Source of the DNA: Ottelia alismoides
Lineage: Eukaryota > Streptophyta > Magnoliopsida > Alismatales > Hydrocharitaceae
DNA length: 64,000 nt
Direction: 5' to 3'
NCBI GenBank assembly: GCA_037367405.1
Contig: JAZKJV010010755.1
Location: forward strand, 1-64,000
Made by a program: the position numbers and the translations under genes. Under the pieces are notes generated by a model. That model did no database searches. It was not told the DNA's origin and was given only the letters and a program-made list of their open reading frames with translations. Positions 11,097 through 23,600 of the stretch are shown here, piece after piece. The first letter of the stretch is position 1. Each line of letters starts with the position of its first letter.

Positions 11097-12700
11097 CACT
11101 AGAATCAAAACCAAACTAGTAGAATTTGATTTACATGTATATATGAGGTTATAACTAACCGTCACCAAGCGAAGATCGTGCATATTTCTACCTCAAGCAT
11201 TTGTCTTGAAAAACTACAAACGATGATTTATTCAAAACATGCATGCACGTTAACTATGATATTAATATACTTGTCCAAAATAATAACGAGAGGATTGTGA
11301 TGATCCACGTTTCTCTGAAGAATCATCTATATCTCCCCTTTCATTGTGACCTATCTTCATGATATATGGGAAAAAAGAATTATTAAATTCCACATATTGT
11401 GCAAGTCCATGCAATAATGATACGCAAAAATAACATGCTATAAAATGATAGTTTATTGTAATTTCATCTTGACAAAGTACACGTTAATGGATAAAAAATC
11501 ATAATATAAATCATTTGGGGTAGAAAGAGCAAGTTTGCGACACAAGTTTAAGAATGAAAAGTTGATTAGTTTAATTAGGTACTACTCAAAGTTACAAATA
11601 GAGAATAAAATCGACCACAGCCTTATTTCTTGACAATATAATTTTCTAAGAAACTTGATGCACCCAAAAAATGTATGAAAGAAAATGGTACAGGTATCAT
11701 CAAAAAGTTCATATAACAAGTGTAGGCAGTCATTCCTGGTCATATAAGAAAATTACAACAAATATCAACAATATGTTTAATTCATATTACAAAGTTACAA
11801 CAAATGTTAACAATATGTTTAATTCATATCACGGAGGAAAACAAGGAGAACTTCCAAACTACTTTAGCAAAGAAAACATCATTAAGTTAGAATTCTCTTA
11901 TTTAGAAAATGGGATGAATTTCTATGTAATGTTGTCTCAGTGAGTGAATAGAATACCAACTTTAAACGATGCATGGAGACGTTGCCTCATATAAACTTAT
12001 ACCATATAATTAAAGTGCGGGGATGTTTTGGCGTGGAATACACTAATATATAGTGGACTCAGATAAAGCTACATTGGCATATTCCACATTCCCTGGGAAG
12101 TAGAAGTGACAGAGGATTGGAGATTCGAGAGTGTCGATTACCCTTTTTTAGAAATAGATAAAAATGCCTAAGGCAGGATTTTAAATATGTAAAAAGCAAC
12201 ATACTAAGGGGTAGTGGGAGAGAGGCCGTTGGGGAAGTCCTCACAGCGTTGATGAAGAGCAAGAGAGAGGTGGCATGGTTGCGCAGTACACGCGTGGATG
12301 AGAGTTGGCTTGATGGGGCATGGTGCCCTGCATGGTGGCCTTTGGAGAAAGGATGCACGTGCAGTGGCCTCTAGGGAGAGGACAAACGAGGTGAGTGTGA
12401 TTGCTGGTGGGGAGGGGAGGCACGGTGAGGGAGTGGTCCAAGGGGTGCTGCGAGAGGCGATGAGGATGGGGTGCTTCACGAGCAGTAGAGGTGAGGTGAC
12501 ACTTGGGGTTCCATGGTATTATGGTATTAGGGAAAGGGGGGTATCGTGCATGGCCTATCTTTCAGGGGAAAATTTATTTTTTTAGGATCTGTGGGGAGAT
12601 TTGGAATTCGATAATGAGAAAAATAACAAAACTAATGTGTTCATTATTTATAGTGTAAATATTGCAAAAATCCACCTTACATATATTAAGCGTAAAAATG
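11097..12700. other. Unassigned interior of the second-level element
   Basis: A/T-rich to mid-GC sequence. No protein family is recognised in any frame. It includes the 42-bp tandem repeat at 11753-11832 and a GC-richer stretch at 12200-12560. Confidence 0.4.
11753..11832. repeat. Two-copy 42-bp tandem repeat
   Basis: Unit 1 (11753-11794) and unit 2 (11795-11832) share ttacaacaaat, then aacaatatgtttaattcata, with about three differences. A simple tandem duplication. Confidence 0.75.
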
Positions 12701-13373
12701 GAACTTCAAACTCTATCATATGTGTGTTTATATATCGAATCGAATCGAGTTTTTATCGAATGAATTCACGTAAATTAAAATTTAATTCGTTTGAAAATCA
12801 AATCCGCAAATAAAAATTTATCAATTCATTTCACATTGAATTGAAATACTTTCGAATTACTTTCGAATGGATCTCATCGAATTTGAGTGCGTTGATTCAA
12901 TTAGCAACCCCTGTTTATATCAAATGTTAGTTTCCAGTGCATGGAAGATTGTATTTAATGAGAGGGAAGGGACGATGGTTTTGGATGAGAATGACTTGTA
13001 TAGCTGTCTGGAGTTTCTATGTGCACAAATGGTCTCGAGTTCACACTAGATGTTTTGAGCTGTTGAGATGCGGATGACGGTGGTGCTGCAGAGTTGATGG
13101 GACGACGAGAGCTTAGAGGTGATCATGCCTTTGATGGATCAAAGAAGTAGGTGGAACTGAGCAGGACCGCATGAAGGTGCTGTTAGAGATAGAGACCCGT
13201 GGCTGGCGGTGGCGTCTACATGGTCGATGGTTGGTTCGTGGAAGGGAGAGGAAGAGTCTGAATGGAGAGTAGAGAAGGATGGAGACAGAGTGGAAGAAAG
13301 CCCACCGTTGGATTTGGTGCGGTTAGATTAACTGTAGACTAGCTCAAGAAAAATAACTCAAGAAGGGTTAAAT

Positions 13374-13587
13374 CATGGCCTCAAATTTCAACGAAATTCG
13401 GTCGAATATCGATATCCAGTTGAAATCGAAATTCGACCGAAATGGCCGAAATGACCGAAATATGGGGGTCCTAGTACAAAAAATCACTGAAATGACCGAA
13501 ATTTAGATCGAAATTCCACTGAAATTCCATCGAAATTCTATTTTGGTCGATACCGAAATGGTGACCGAAACCGACATTTAGGGCCTT
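13374..13587. mobile_element. Mutator-type MITE, GACCGAAA family, copy 1
   Basis: A 214-bp element flanked by the perfect 9-bp direct repeat gggttaaat (13365-13373 and 13588-13596). The ends catggcctcaaattt and (reverse complement) aaggccctaaatgtcgg form imperfect inverted repeats. The interior repeats gaaattcg / gaccgaaatgg words. Copy 2 lies at 29519-29713 inside copia A. Confidence 0.82.
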
Positions 13588-13764
13588 GGGTTAAATTAAC
13601 GGCATGGTTCATGGTGCGAAACGGTGTGAGTCTACAGGTTTAAGATGATAATTATGATGTTTACAGGGCCTAGAAGGTAATTGACAAAGTTTCTAGGGTT
13701 CGTGGTTTAAATCCCTTAAAATACTTACGGTCTAGTTTTTTAATAAAATATTTGGGATCAGTTC

Positions 13765-13862
13765 ATAACAAGAAGTGGCTGTGGTTAAGTTGGTTTGCAA
13801 GTGATGTAAAGTAATCCGAAGGTCATGGGCTCAACTCACACAAAAGCAGTGTTTTTGAATAA
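13765..13862 (+). mobile_element. tRNA-derived SINE-like unit
   Basis: The segment ggctgtggttaagttggttt resembles a pol III A box. It is followed about 35 bp later by gaaggtcatgggctcaactc, a B-box-like word, and ends in a T/A-rich tail. Spacing and order fit a tRNA-derived SINE head. Only one copy is visible here and no target-site duplication was found. Confidence 0.35.
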
Positions 13863-14060
13863 AATCAAATTTTAATTTCGGTTCAAATTCGGTTGAACCT
13901 GGTGGTTCAACCAGAATCTAGATACCCAATTGAACCAGTGATCGGACCAAATAAAAATCCCAACTTGAACTGAACCGGTGAAACCCGAATCATCGGACCG
14001 ACTTAGGTCTGGTTGACCGTTAAACCGGTCGGACCGACTGGTCCAGTTAAGAAAACTGAC
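13863..14060. repeat. GGTTCAACC-rich repeat
   Basis: Repeated words cggttcaaattcggttgaacc, tggttcaacc, gaaccggtg, ttaaaccggtcggacc in both orientations give strong self-complementarity. This is typical of TIR-derived plant repeats. No exact boundaries or duplication were found. Confidence 0.4.
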
Positions 14061-14486
14061 TTTATTGACCTGGACGTGTTTTGGTATAATTTTTGGATGG
14101 TATTTATTTATATGCAAATAGATTTATTAAATTGCTTCTTTCCTAGGCAATTTTTTTGCTTATGGCTGCAGTTTTTGTAACTTATGCCTTGCGATAACTA
14201 TCAGTAACTGCATCATTCTTTGTGCGAACTTTCTGAATACGGTCATTTTTTTGTGCGAGTATTGACAATTTTATGAGCGGTCCTTAATTCTTTGAGGAAT
14301 TTACATGTGTTTACCTTGAGCCGAACCTCATTTGTGGTGGTCTTCCCATAAAAGTTGTTCTCGGCCTAGGTAGCGATTTTTAGTTCTTTTCCTTTTTATA
14401 ACATTAGGTTTGATGCTTTATCTTTAATTTGATCACTTCTAATTATAGACACGATAGACTGACTTGGTGGTGATGTGAAATTGTAG

Positions 14487-14614
14487 TAATTTCTGAACTG
14501 ATACATTACACAATATCTGGTGGTTCTGACGACTTGTCTGAGAAGATGCCATTGATTCAAGTGCTTGTTCCACGCATTATGGGCTTAAAAGACCAGCTTA
14601 GAGATTCTTCCAAG
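14487..14614 (+). CDS. MOS14: MOS14-like exon (first visible)
   Basis: The acceptor ttgtag precedes a split codon (TA completing G|TA, Val), then ISELIHYTISGGSDDLSEKM and PLIQVLVPRIMGLKDQL. The donor is AAG|gtatgc, phase 0. The acceptor has a weak pyrimidine tract, but the protein match to the family runs right up to it. Confidence 0.88.
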
Positions 14615-17600
14615 GTATGCCTATTTCCCCCTTGGACTCATGGTCTTCGGCCTATGTCATTATTTATTGCTTTAAACTGAAGCATTGCTTTGATCTATCT
14701 TGATTAAAAGGGTAGGAAATTGCAATGCAATATTATGAGTTGAAGTTTGCGGAGTACCTTATGGTCTATTAAATAATGAAGGCAATATGGATAAATTACC
14801 GGGAGAATCAAGAAAATAAAATTATATAAGAATAGTCCCCAGATGACAAAATGATCCTCAACCCTCCCCATAAGTTTGAGCACAGATATTTATACTTCTC
14901 TTAAAAGCTGCTTTAGGAAGTGGATTGGTGAAGGCATTGGCTAAATATGCAGTGGAAACATAAGTCGTAATTGTATATTCTTTACGTATCATATCTCTAT
15001 CATAGTAAAAATCATCCTGTACATGTTTAATTCTCTCATGAAAACACGATTTTTGGTGATACGTATTTCAACATGAATGCCACACCTCATAAGGATTGAG
15101 AAAGAGCCATCTATAAGAAAATCAATCATAACCAATTTCTCATGTGCAATGTTAACAATAGCTTGAGACATGGCTTTGTATTTTAACTCTGTACTGGGTT
15201 TGGATTGAATAACCAGCTTCTTGCTAGTGACGGATTCTCTATCCTTAGAATATACATAATTAGTATTGGCATAGACTATGACTTTTAGATAGTCCTTACT
15301 AAGTTCTCTGTGTTGCTTTGAGATGCCTAAGGATCCATATGGCATCATTTAGTGTACCTTCTTATGCTTGTTCATGAATTGAATGTTTTAGTTCACTGCA
15401 AAAGTGATATCTGATTGAGGGATTGTATCATAGAATAGCTTTAGATAAAGCCTTTTAAATTGTTTGGCATCAATATCCTCTATGTCATCATTATAGACTT
15501 GAAAATTGGGATCCATTAGAAAAAACAAATGAGCGAGATTCCAAAATTCGATCTCATGGAGAAGATCCGTCTTCAACCAGCACTTGATGTCTTTTGTGGT
15601 TACTGACAAACTTAATGCTGAAGAAGTATTACAAGTAAGCAAGGTCTTTGGTAACAAATTCTATCTCAAGGAAGGCCTTGGTCATGGGTATGCCATCCAG
15701 GTTGTCATGTAATGTTTATGCCATCCATTTAGGTAACAAGGACAACTTTCCTTTTAATAGTTCAATCGGAAAAATCGTAGAACTAATGTAAAGAATTTTA
15801 TTCAACGAGCATGGTTTCCAATAGAGAATAATGGGGCTGCCCCCTTGGGGCAGCCAACCATGGCTGCCCCCGTGCCAATTTCGGCGTTTTTTTATTTTTT
15901 TTGAAAAATATGGCCATGTATATTCATCCCTATATCCCTCCTATATACGATTCGAATTTCGTCAGAAACAGAGACTCCTACGGCCACCATCGAGATGGTG
16001 TCAATTTAAAAAATCCTGTTGCCGTTAAAAAATGACTGTTTGGATGGGGGCCGTAGGAGTCTCTGTTTCTGACGAAATTCAAATGGTATATAGGAGGGAT
16101 ATAGGGATGAATATACATGGCGATATTTAAAAAAAAATAAAAAAAAACGCCGAAATTGGCGCGGGGGCAGCCCCATTAAACTCTTTCCTATATAGCATGA
16201 AACCCTAGAGCTGTACGTATGGAATACATAAAAGGGATACAAGTAGAAAGTGTTGAAAATAAAAATTACTATATATTAAAGGGTAAATTACAAAAAGGGG
16301 CTGCTCTTTACATGGATTCCCAAATTAGGAACTGATCTTTAGATGGTAACAAATAAGGGACACACGTTTAATTTAACGTTCCAATCCCCAACGTCGTAAG
16401 CGGGCGGCTTAATCTCTGGATATTGTTGACGAAATTTCCCATGTTCAATAGGGTTTAGTTTTGTTTGTACATTCCCAAATTTGTGCCTCACGCAAATAGA
16501 GCCAAAGAAATCTCTCCCACCACTCCATGACAGACAGCTCCGACCCTCGCTGACTCCAGACACCACCACAGCTTGGCGGACGTCGTCCTCTCGGTGGCCA
16601 TCTCCTTTGAAGCTCGTTTGCACCAGGTATGCGAGTTTCCCTTTGTCTCAATTATTGCATTTTCTGGGTATTTGTGTTCGAGAGAGGTGTTGGTGTGGTC
16701 AGGAGAGGGGTCCCATTCAGGGAGGGGGAGGTCAGGGACCCATGAGGAAGGGGGATTGGTGTGGTCAGAGAGGGCAACCGTGGTAGAGGCAGAGTGGGAG
16801 GCTAGGGTAGAGGTGGAGTAGACAGCCAGAACGGATGAAAGAGGGGGGCCCGAGTCTAGGCCTGCATTTTGGGTCTGCCATCGGTGATCTTGGAGGAGAA
16901 GAGGAGGAAGGAGAAGGGCTTGCCCCATCAGTATCTTTCCCGAGACAAGTTGTTGTCAGTTCATCCTGTTGTCTCGTCCTCAAATGTTATCTGTTCTAAG
17001 TTGATGGCTTGTGCAATTTGGATTAATACTACTGTAAAACTTTGGGGGTGAGTTTCATCCATCCATTTGGAAAAAGCACGTGAATTTGGACTCATCAAGA
17101 ATTGGAATAAATGGATGAATTTGGACCTTTTTTAAATTGGAATGAAGGTGTTACCCAAATCGTCGATGGGGAGGGGGGCTTCGAGGGGGTGACTGCTGAC
17201 TCCCTGCTACGTCGTCGTCTGGAGTCGAAGATAGGGGAGTTGCTGGGAGGCTCGTAGTGACCGACATGACACACCATGGAATGACATTGGTGGTAGAAAG
17301 TGTCCTTGGATTCTGTTGTGCGTGTGGCGAATGAATAGAAAAGTAAAACAAGTTTCTAACAGGCAAGGATGTACTCATCCATCTATATCACAAATTGAGT
17401 CCTCCGTTGATGTCGTTACGACCTTCACCGTTAATCCAAAGTTGAGTCCCCTAATTGTCCCCAATTTGGAAATTAATGTAAAGATCAATTCCTTTTTTGT
17501 AAATGAACAAAATCATGGATTACGTAAGCCAATTTTCGATTGAGAAAAATCTTATCGCTATTCTGCCTCGGCAATTTTGACCACATGCCCTCTCTTTCTC

Positions 17601-20600
17601 AATACCCTTCCTCATTTTAACAATCATCATCTGCTCCATTTTCATCATCGAACGAGAGGGTCCTCCATTGTCGCGTCGCAGGCATGGAAGGCCGTATCCC
17701 GATATATCGACGATATATCAGCGATATAATCGGTATCGACAAGTCACCGATATCTCGCCGATATGTCCGATATCGGGTATGGACATGCAAAAAAGGCGAG
17801 CTGAATCTCGATGTCGGCGATATGACGTCGATATATCGGCGATATATCGGTATCGACATGGTACCGATATCGATACCGATATCGATATGTCCTTCCATGT
17901 CGCAGGGGAAGCACATCTTCCTTATACGGTTGATGACAGAGGATGATCATTGGTGGTTTTTTCGTAAGCAACATCGGTGAACAATTGTGGGTAGGCGATG
18001 TTGGTTCGTCGAGACCGTTGGGAAGATGGAAGGGATCATAGAATGTTAGGTTGGGAGTAGTGGGGGTACACGATTAGAGTGGTGTCTGGAGGGGCATTGG
18101 CTTCGCCATGATATAAGATGTTCGAGCTCATTTGTTCCTTAGGAGAAAATAAAATCCTAAAGGATATTAATGATGGGGGGGGGTTGTTCCTCTTCTTTCC
18201 CATTTAGGATCACCCTTAGGGCGAAGATAAAGGTTCTTGTCCTTACCGTAGGTAAGCAACGTCATCAACGATAGTTGGTTGACCTCGTTGGTGGCTCGGG
18301 GTCATGTGTGGCCCTAGGGATGGATGTAGTATTGAGGCGTCATAGGTATTGCTAGGGATAGATTGATGCTTCTGCATCTTGAGGATACGAGGAATGGCCA
18401 CTTGGTATGGGCGACCTCATCGTCATTGGTGGAGTACCCTGATATGAGGAAGTTGGCTCGAGGAGGACCTTCTTCTGATCAGGGATCGCCATATCGCGAT
18501 ATATCGGTATCGACAGGTCACCGATATATCGCCGATATGGACGGATATCGGATATCGACATGAGAAAATGCCTTGGTGGATACCGGGTTTCGGCGATATG
18601 CGTCGATATATCGCCGATATTTCGGCGATATATCGGTATCGACATTGTATCGAAACGATATCGATACCGATATTTCCTTTCCTTGCTTCTGATTGTCCTG
18701 CTTGGCGATTTAGGCGAGAAATGGGCAACATGGATTAACCGATTGTGCTTATTTGCATCATTAGCACGGTAGTAGCGGTCTCCCCAACCAAGGTAGGAGG
18801 TGTCGATGACGTCGTTGAGGAGGATTGCCAAAAGATGGAGTAGGGCCCAGTTCTCATGGGAGCGTTGAACGAGAACACTTATGGATGTCAGAGAAGAGGA
18901 TGAGCGGATGTAGTAGTTATGGTGAGGGTGGGTGGGAGGAAGGAGGTTGAGGACTCCCTAAAATATTACGCTGTAGCCCTCCCTTTTTTATTTCCAATTG
19001 GGCTTGTGCTCATGCGACGACTACCTCGAGTGGCATAACTGTTAATGACCCAAGAGGGTAGGGGGGACAAGTGTTATTTTTAAAAATAGGGGCATAGGTG
19101 TAATATAGAAAATCAGAGGGGTATAAGTGTAAAAACTAATAAACATAGCATCAAATGCTCCCCCTCAAGATGGAACATATTTATCGATTATATACACAAT
19201 GAGATATGCTTCTTTGGAAGCATTTTTTATAAATATATCAACAAGATGGAGATACGTGGGAAATAATGAGTTATCTCCCCTTCTCACACTGATCTCGAAT
19301 AAACTATAGGATTGATAGCGATGTAAGTGATGAACTTGTCGCAACAGAGAGGAACTTGCGAATATAGGTTGGGCTAGATGACCCAAATTTTTGGAGAAAA
19401 GAGAGTCGTGTAATCTCGCATGTGGCTTGAGCCATGGCTCTGTATTGTGCTTTTTTACTTGATATGGAGAATGTTGGAGTATTTTAACGTCGCTTATTTG
19501 GGTGATGGGTAAATGGATCTCTCTAGGATCCATTTACCACATCTACCATTGGCGGGATTTGGAGGCTCTGTGGAGGCTATATAAGGAGCCCCGGACCTCC
19601 TGTATCATTTGAGAAAAACAAATACACTATCAACCCTTTGAGGCGTTCTCTTGTGGTTTCATCCCACTCCTTAGGACTAGGGGTCCACGTAAAATCACTG
19701 TGTTCCAAGTTTATGTTTCTAGTTTATGCTATGTTTATCATTTTTACTTCCGCATTCATTTTTTCTAACAGACACCATAATATGCTTCTTGCTACGTCAT
19801 GTGACAAGGTTTCAACGAATAAACACAGCAAAACTAGTGGTGGATCGCTTGTCCTCGGGAGAACTTGTGCAGTCGGTGTCTGTGAAGATGTAATGTTGTT
19901 GTGCCCATTGGCGGTGCGGAAGATGCTCTTTCATGGTGAATTCTTTGGATATTGAAGGATTACAAGAATGGCATGCCATGTGTTTGACTGGCGCTACCAA
20001 ACAATACGAATTAGCAAGCCTAGTAAAAGTAATATATAATAATTTGCCCACTAGATTTCTATTTATGTGGTATCTTCAAATACAAAATCTGTGGAGGTAA
20101 CCTGTCTTTGGTGATTTCGTCAGCATGGGAGGATGGTTTACAACAGAGTAAAACCATCATATGTTAGAATATCTAGATGATCTTCCTCTATGATAAATGT
20201 AACCCTTCCACTGTACGAAGCACCTCAATTTCAATAAGTACCAAAGATGACCAGTGTCCTTATTGACGAATACCTTTTGATGGAAGGGACCGTTGGACAT
20301 GTGAACCCGTGATGAGCAATTATGCAATTAAAACTATTGCGAATTATATCAATGCATACCTGGAATTAAACATAAATAAGTTTGTATTAATGACAATTGT
20401 TTAGTGTCACCATTCATATAATCAAATTCTAGTTCCAAAGAGTTGAAAATTGATCTAAAATTGTTTAGTGTCAATTGGAGAATTAATTCGACTTAGATTC
20501 AATCAGATAACTCAAAATGGTTTGAACATTGATATTAGATGTAAATGTAAATATCCAATCAGTATACTTACAATACAATCTCCCTAACATTAACTTTATG

Positions 20601-23600
20601 TATTCATGAATGCGTCATAGAGTCCAATTGGATTGGAAGTTACATCTTCTGAGAAATCAGATAATCGTAATAAAAAGAATTGCAGAATTCTTATTATTGT
20701 TGATTAATCTCTGGGAGTATGTTAAGATGATTCACATGATTGTCACTTAATTAATGTGATATATTGTAATTAGTGTGAATGTGAATTCACATTCATTATC
20801 GGGACTTATGCGACTATGAAATCATATATTGACGTAATGTTAATGTGGATTATGTTCACATTCCTCATTAAATAAATCTATGATATATGCTTAGTTTGGA
20901 CTAATGAATTGGATTTATTAATTGAAAGTACAATTTGCTAATTATCCTAAATTAGTATGAACAATTATCCTCACACGGTAATTAAGAGTTATCATGAGAT
21001 ACTTGTGGTAATTCAAGAGTTATGAAAGTGATATTGGTAATTATCAAGATAGATAATTCCACAATTATCAAAGACCAAGTCCAAACATGATTTAAAATCA
21101 TTAATGATATAATTGTGTGGATCAATCCTTCGATTATTGCCCATGTGGATGCTCATTTTTACTATAAAAGGAGGGCTATGCCGTCCTCATTCTTCATTCA
21201 ATTCAAGTCTAAAGAGTCCTAATATCCAAAGGAGAAATTTAAAGAAGAGTCCTCATATACTCCTTTTGGTTATCCCATCTCCCCATCCTATACCTTGTTG
21301 GCTGCTTACCCCTTTCCTCTCTCTTTAATTAGCATGTGCAATTGCAAGAGGAGATGTCTTCCTCTATGCGTCTCGTGTCTGAGAAGTAAAAAACCAATAT
21401 ATGGTGATATGTCATCACCATTTGACTGAAGTTGGCCTCAATATTGTGAAAATGCGAAAAAGCTAGGTTGAATTTCGCCAAGTCAGTGTCGATTTCACCA
21501 ACACAGTGAAATCGACAAATCAACAAGACATCAACGAAATTCACCAACATTTCAAGCCATGCGATTCATCATCATGACTATCAAGGTTGCAAAGTCAGTA
21601 GTCGATCCTCGGTCAGCGAGATAACTAATTAAAGATTTATCGACAATTGGGTGACTAATCAAATTTCGTCAGACTTTAGTCTATTTTATATCTTTTAATT
21701 ATTATAAAAATATAGATTTTTATACATATATTCTTATATATTTACTTAGATTTTGACATTTTTATTATTATCAAAATCTCTAAATGTTAATTACTTAGAA
21801 TATCATATCAGTATTTGCAAATATTTTCCCAAAACAAATGCACAAAATAATGTAATCAAAAAATATTTACGAGAAAGATAAACACTTGTATAGTAAATTG
21901 CACAAAAGTCCCTGAACTATACGCCCAATTTCAATGTCATACCTGAAGTTTTAAAAGTAACAACATGGTATCTAATGTCTTGTTTTGGTTACATTGTTCT
22001 TATGCTAACGAGAACATATGACGATGTTAACTCTTTTGCCGGGAAGACAAAAATATCCTTGGTAAAGTAAACCTGAAATCCCCACCCGAGTATTGTCGTC
22101 TATAAAATAGGGTTCTATCCACCTCCTCACCCTGTCCTCCTCCTTCCCTCTTCTCGAGAAGAAGCATCGGTGAATCTCCTACAGAAAGGTTTGCTTTTAT
22201 GCTCCCTGCTATTTCTTGACAGTGTTGATTTCATCTCTATATCCCTTCTCTTGTACGTTGTGGATAGCCACGCCAGAGAAGCCCAAGCGCTCCTAGCTCG
22301 TTACCTAGCAACCCACCAATAGTACGAATCAGACATGGATCCCAAACATCACAATGTACTAAGGAGAAAGGGACAGATCGACGTAACTCAGTCCTTGGTG
22401 GATAGACAAAATAATGATATTTTTCGAACAAGCGTGCTTCATCGTCCCAACAGTGGTGATTTGATATAAGCCTGAGCTTGGAGGAAAACTCCATCATCCC
22501 AACGATGGTTGGCAATAGAATATACACTGTTGGCTACACGAATCGGCTTTACAATTGAAGAGGGTTGAGAAGATGTCATAAGACTGTCGTATCCAATCAA
22601 AGGAGTAGGCACCTGAGTCAATGATCCTGGCAAATGCTGTGGTAGAAGCAGAGTGGGTTGTAATATCTGAGGTAGTAGCAAGATGTGTAATAGAAGTAGC
22701 CGTACTGGGAGTAGAATTTTGCAGAAGCTTCATCAAACGAAGGACGTAGTTATATGTACCCTTGAGTTTTATAGATGTATCATGTACCATCATAGAAGAC
22801 GTAATGCACATGGATTTGATCTCAATAGGATTTGATGCTATCGTGGTCCGATAGAGAGATCAAAAGATTGTAGTAGAGCTTTAAACTTGCATGAGAAGAG
22901 GGCACATGCACCTTTTTGTCGTTCTAAGATCTCAACACAGGTGCTGGACATATCAACTGCTCTTAGGAGGACCCTCAATAGGTCTATTCACAACAACGAG
23001 ACCTTCAATTAGTACAGATAGATCAGCTAGAGACACCCCTAGGTTTTGGCTGCACCTCGAATAGCCCTAGATAGGCTGCTGACATCGTCGTATGGCCCTA
23101 AAAGAGCTGCTGGCAGTGCTAGGGAAGCGTCAAGTTGCACCTGGGCGGCTTCTACGGCATTGGGTAGCGCCTGGGTAGGATGGTGCTAGAGTAACACTAT
23201 TAAACTGATCAAGGCCTCACGTAGGACCCTTAAACTAGGAAGAAGGGTCTACAAAAGGCCCGGGGAAGACAAATGTTGGTGGTGGCAGTGGGTTTTAGGT
23301 ATAATCCCCAATCTAGGACCATTGCTTTGGTACCGTGTGGAGAAAGAATGAATGATTTGTCTTTTTAAGGGGTCTAGGGTATCTTATATATTGTTAAACT
23401 TTAGAGAGCCACAGAGAAAATACATTGAGGACCCTGAAGAGTCATGTAACTCAATAAATAAACAAAGAGAGATAGCATGTAAGAAAGTAACACTAAAAAT
23501 TTAGAAATTACCTTTAAAGCGTGAACATAATCTTTTAGTCTCTTAAGCAAGAGACCTTTTGTCTGAAGTCCAATCTGATAAAGACAACAATCTAGAGAAA

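Larger units (their letters stand above)
8554..12911. mobile_element. TIR DNA element, second level of the nest
   Basis: The left end agggtgctaatcgaatcgaa mirrors the right end (reverse complement aggggttgctaattgaatca, about 12885-12911). Further similarity in A/T-rich sequence extends over 100 bp or more (gaattcgaactcaaatcac versus gtgaaatgaattgataaat). The direct repeat tgttta flanks both ends (8548-8553 and 12912-12917); a short or eroded target-site duplication is inferred. No transposase is seen. It contains the MULE at 9388-11087. Confidence 0.6.
6866..13717. mobile_element. Large TIR DNA element (outermost of a four-level nest)
   Basis: The left end (from ttaagggattt, with cacgaaccct and ctagaccctgtaaacat, about 6864-6930) matches the reverse complement of the right end (13655-13719: ttaagggattt, ccacgaaccctag, ctaggccctgtaaacat). 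The similarity runs over about 65 bp. This defines terminal inverted repeats of a 6.85-kb element whose interior includes the later insertions at 8554-12911 and 13374-13587. No transposase is recognised, so it is non-autonomous. No clean target-site duplication was found. MULE-like is the best guess. Confidence 0.65.
17535..19135. mobile_element. Possible MULE-like TIR element hosting two hAT MITEs
   Basis: The right end (19040-19135) has the T/C phrase structure of MULE ends when reversed (acttatacccctctgattttc, cacctatgcccctattt). 17545-17600 is weakly similar (gcaattttgaccacatgccc). The pairing is tentative. The interior carries no recognised protein and holds the two MITEs at 17683 and 18480. 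Confidence 0.3.

Noticed and set aside
1..14486. Upstream exons of the MOS14-like gene
   Set aside because: I searched for the region that should precede ISELIHYT and saw no matching exon; earlier exons probably lie outside the window.
15831..16242. Two similar small proteins on opposite strands
   Set aside because: They are the same fold-back arm read from each side (shared YSSLYPSYI, FEFRQKQRLLRPPS), not a gene pair.
17617..18831. Arg/Tyr/Ile-rich frames (RYRYR, IYRRYI repeats)
   Set aside because: Translations of the cgatat palindrome MITEs.
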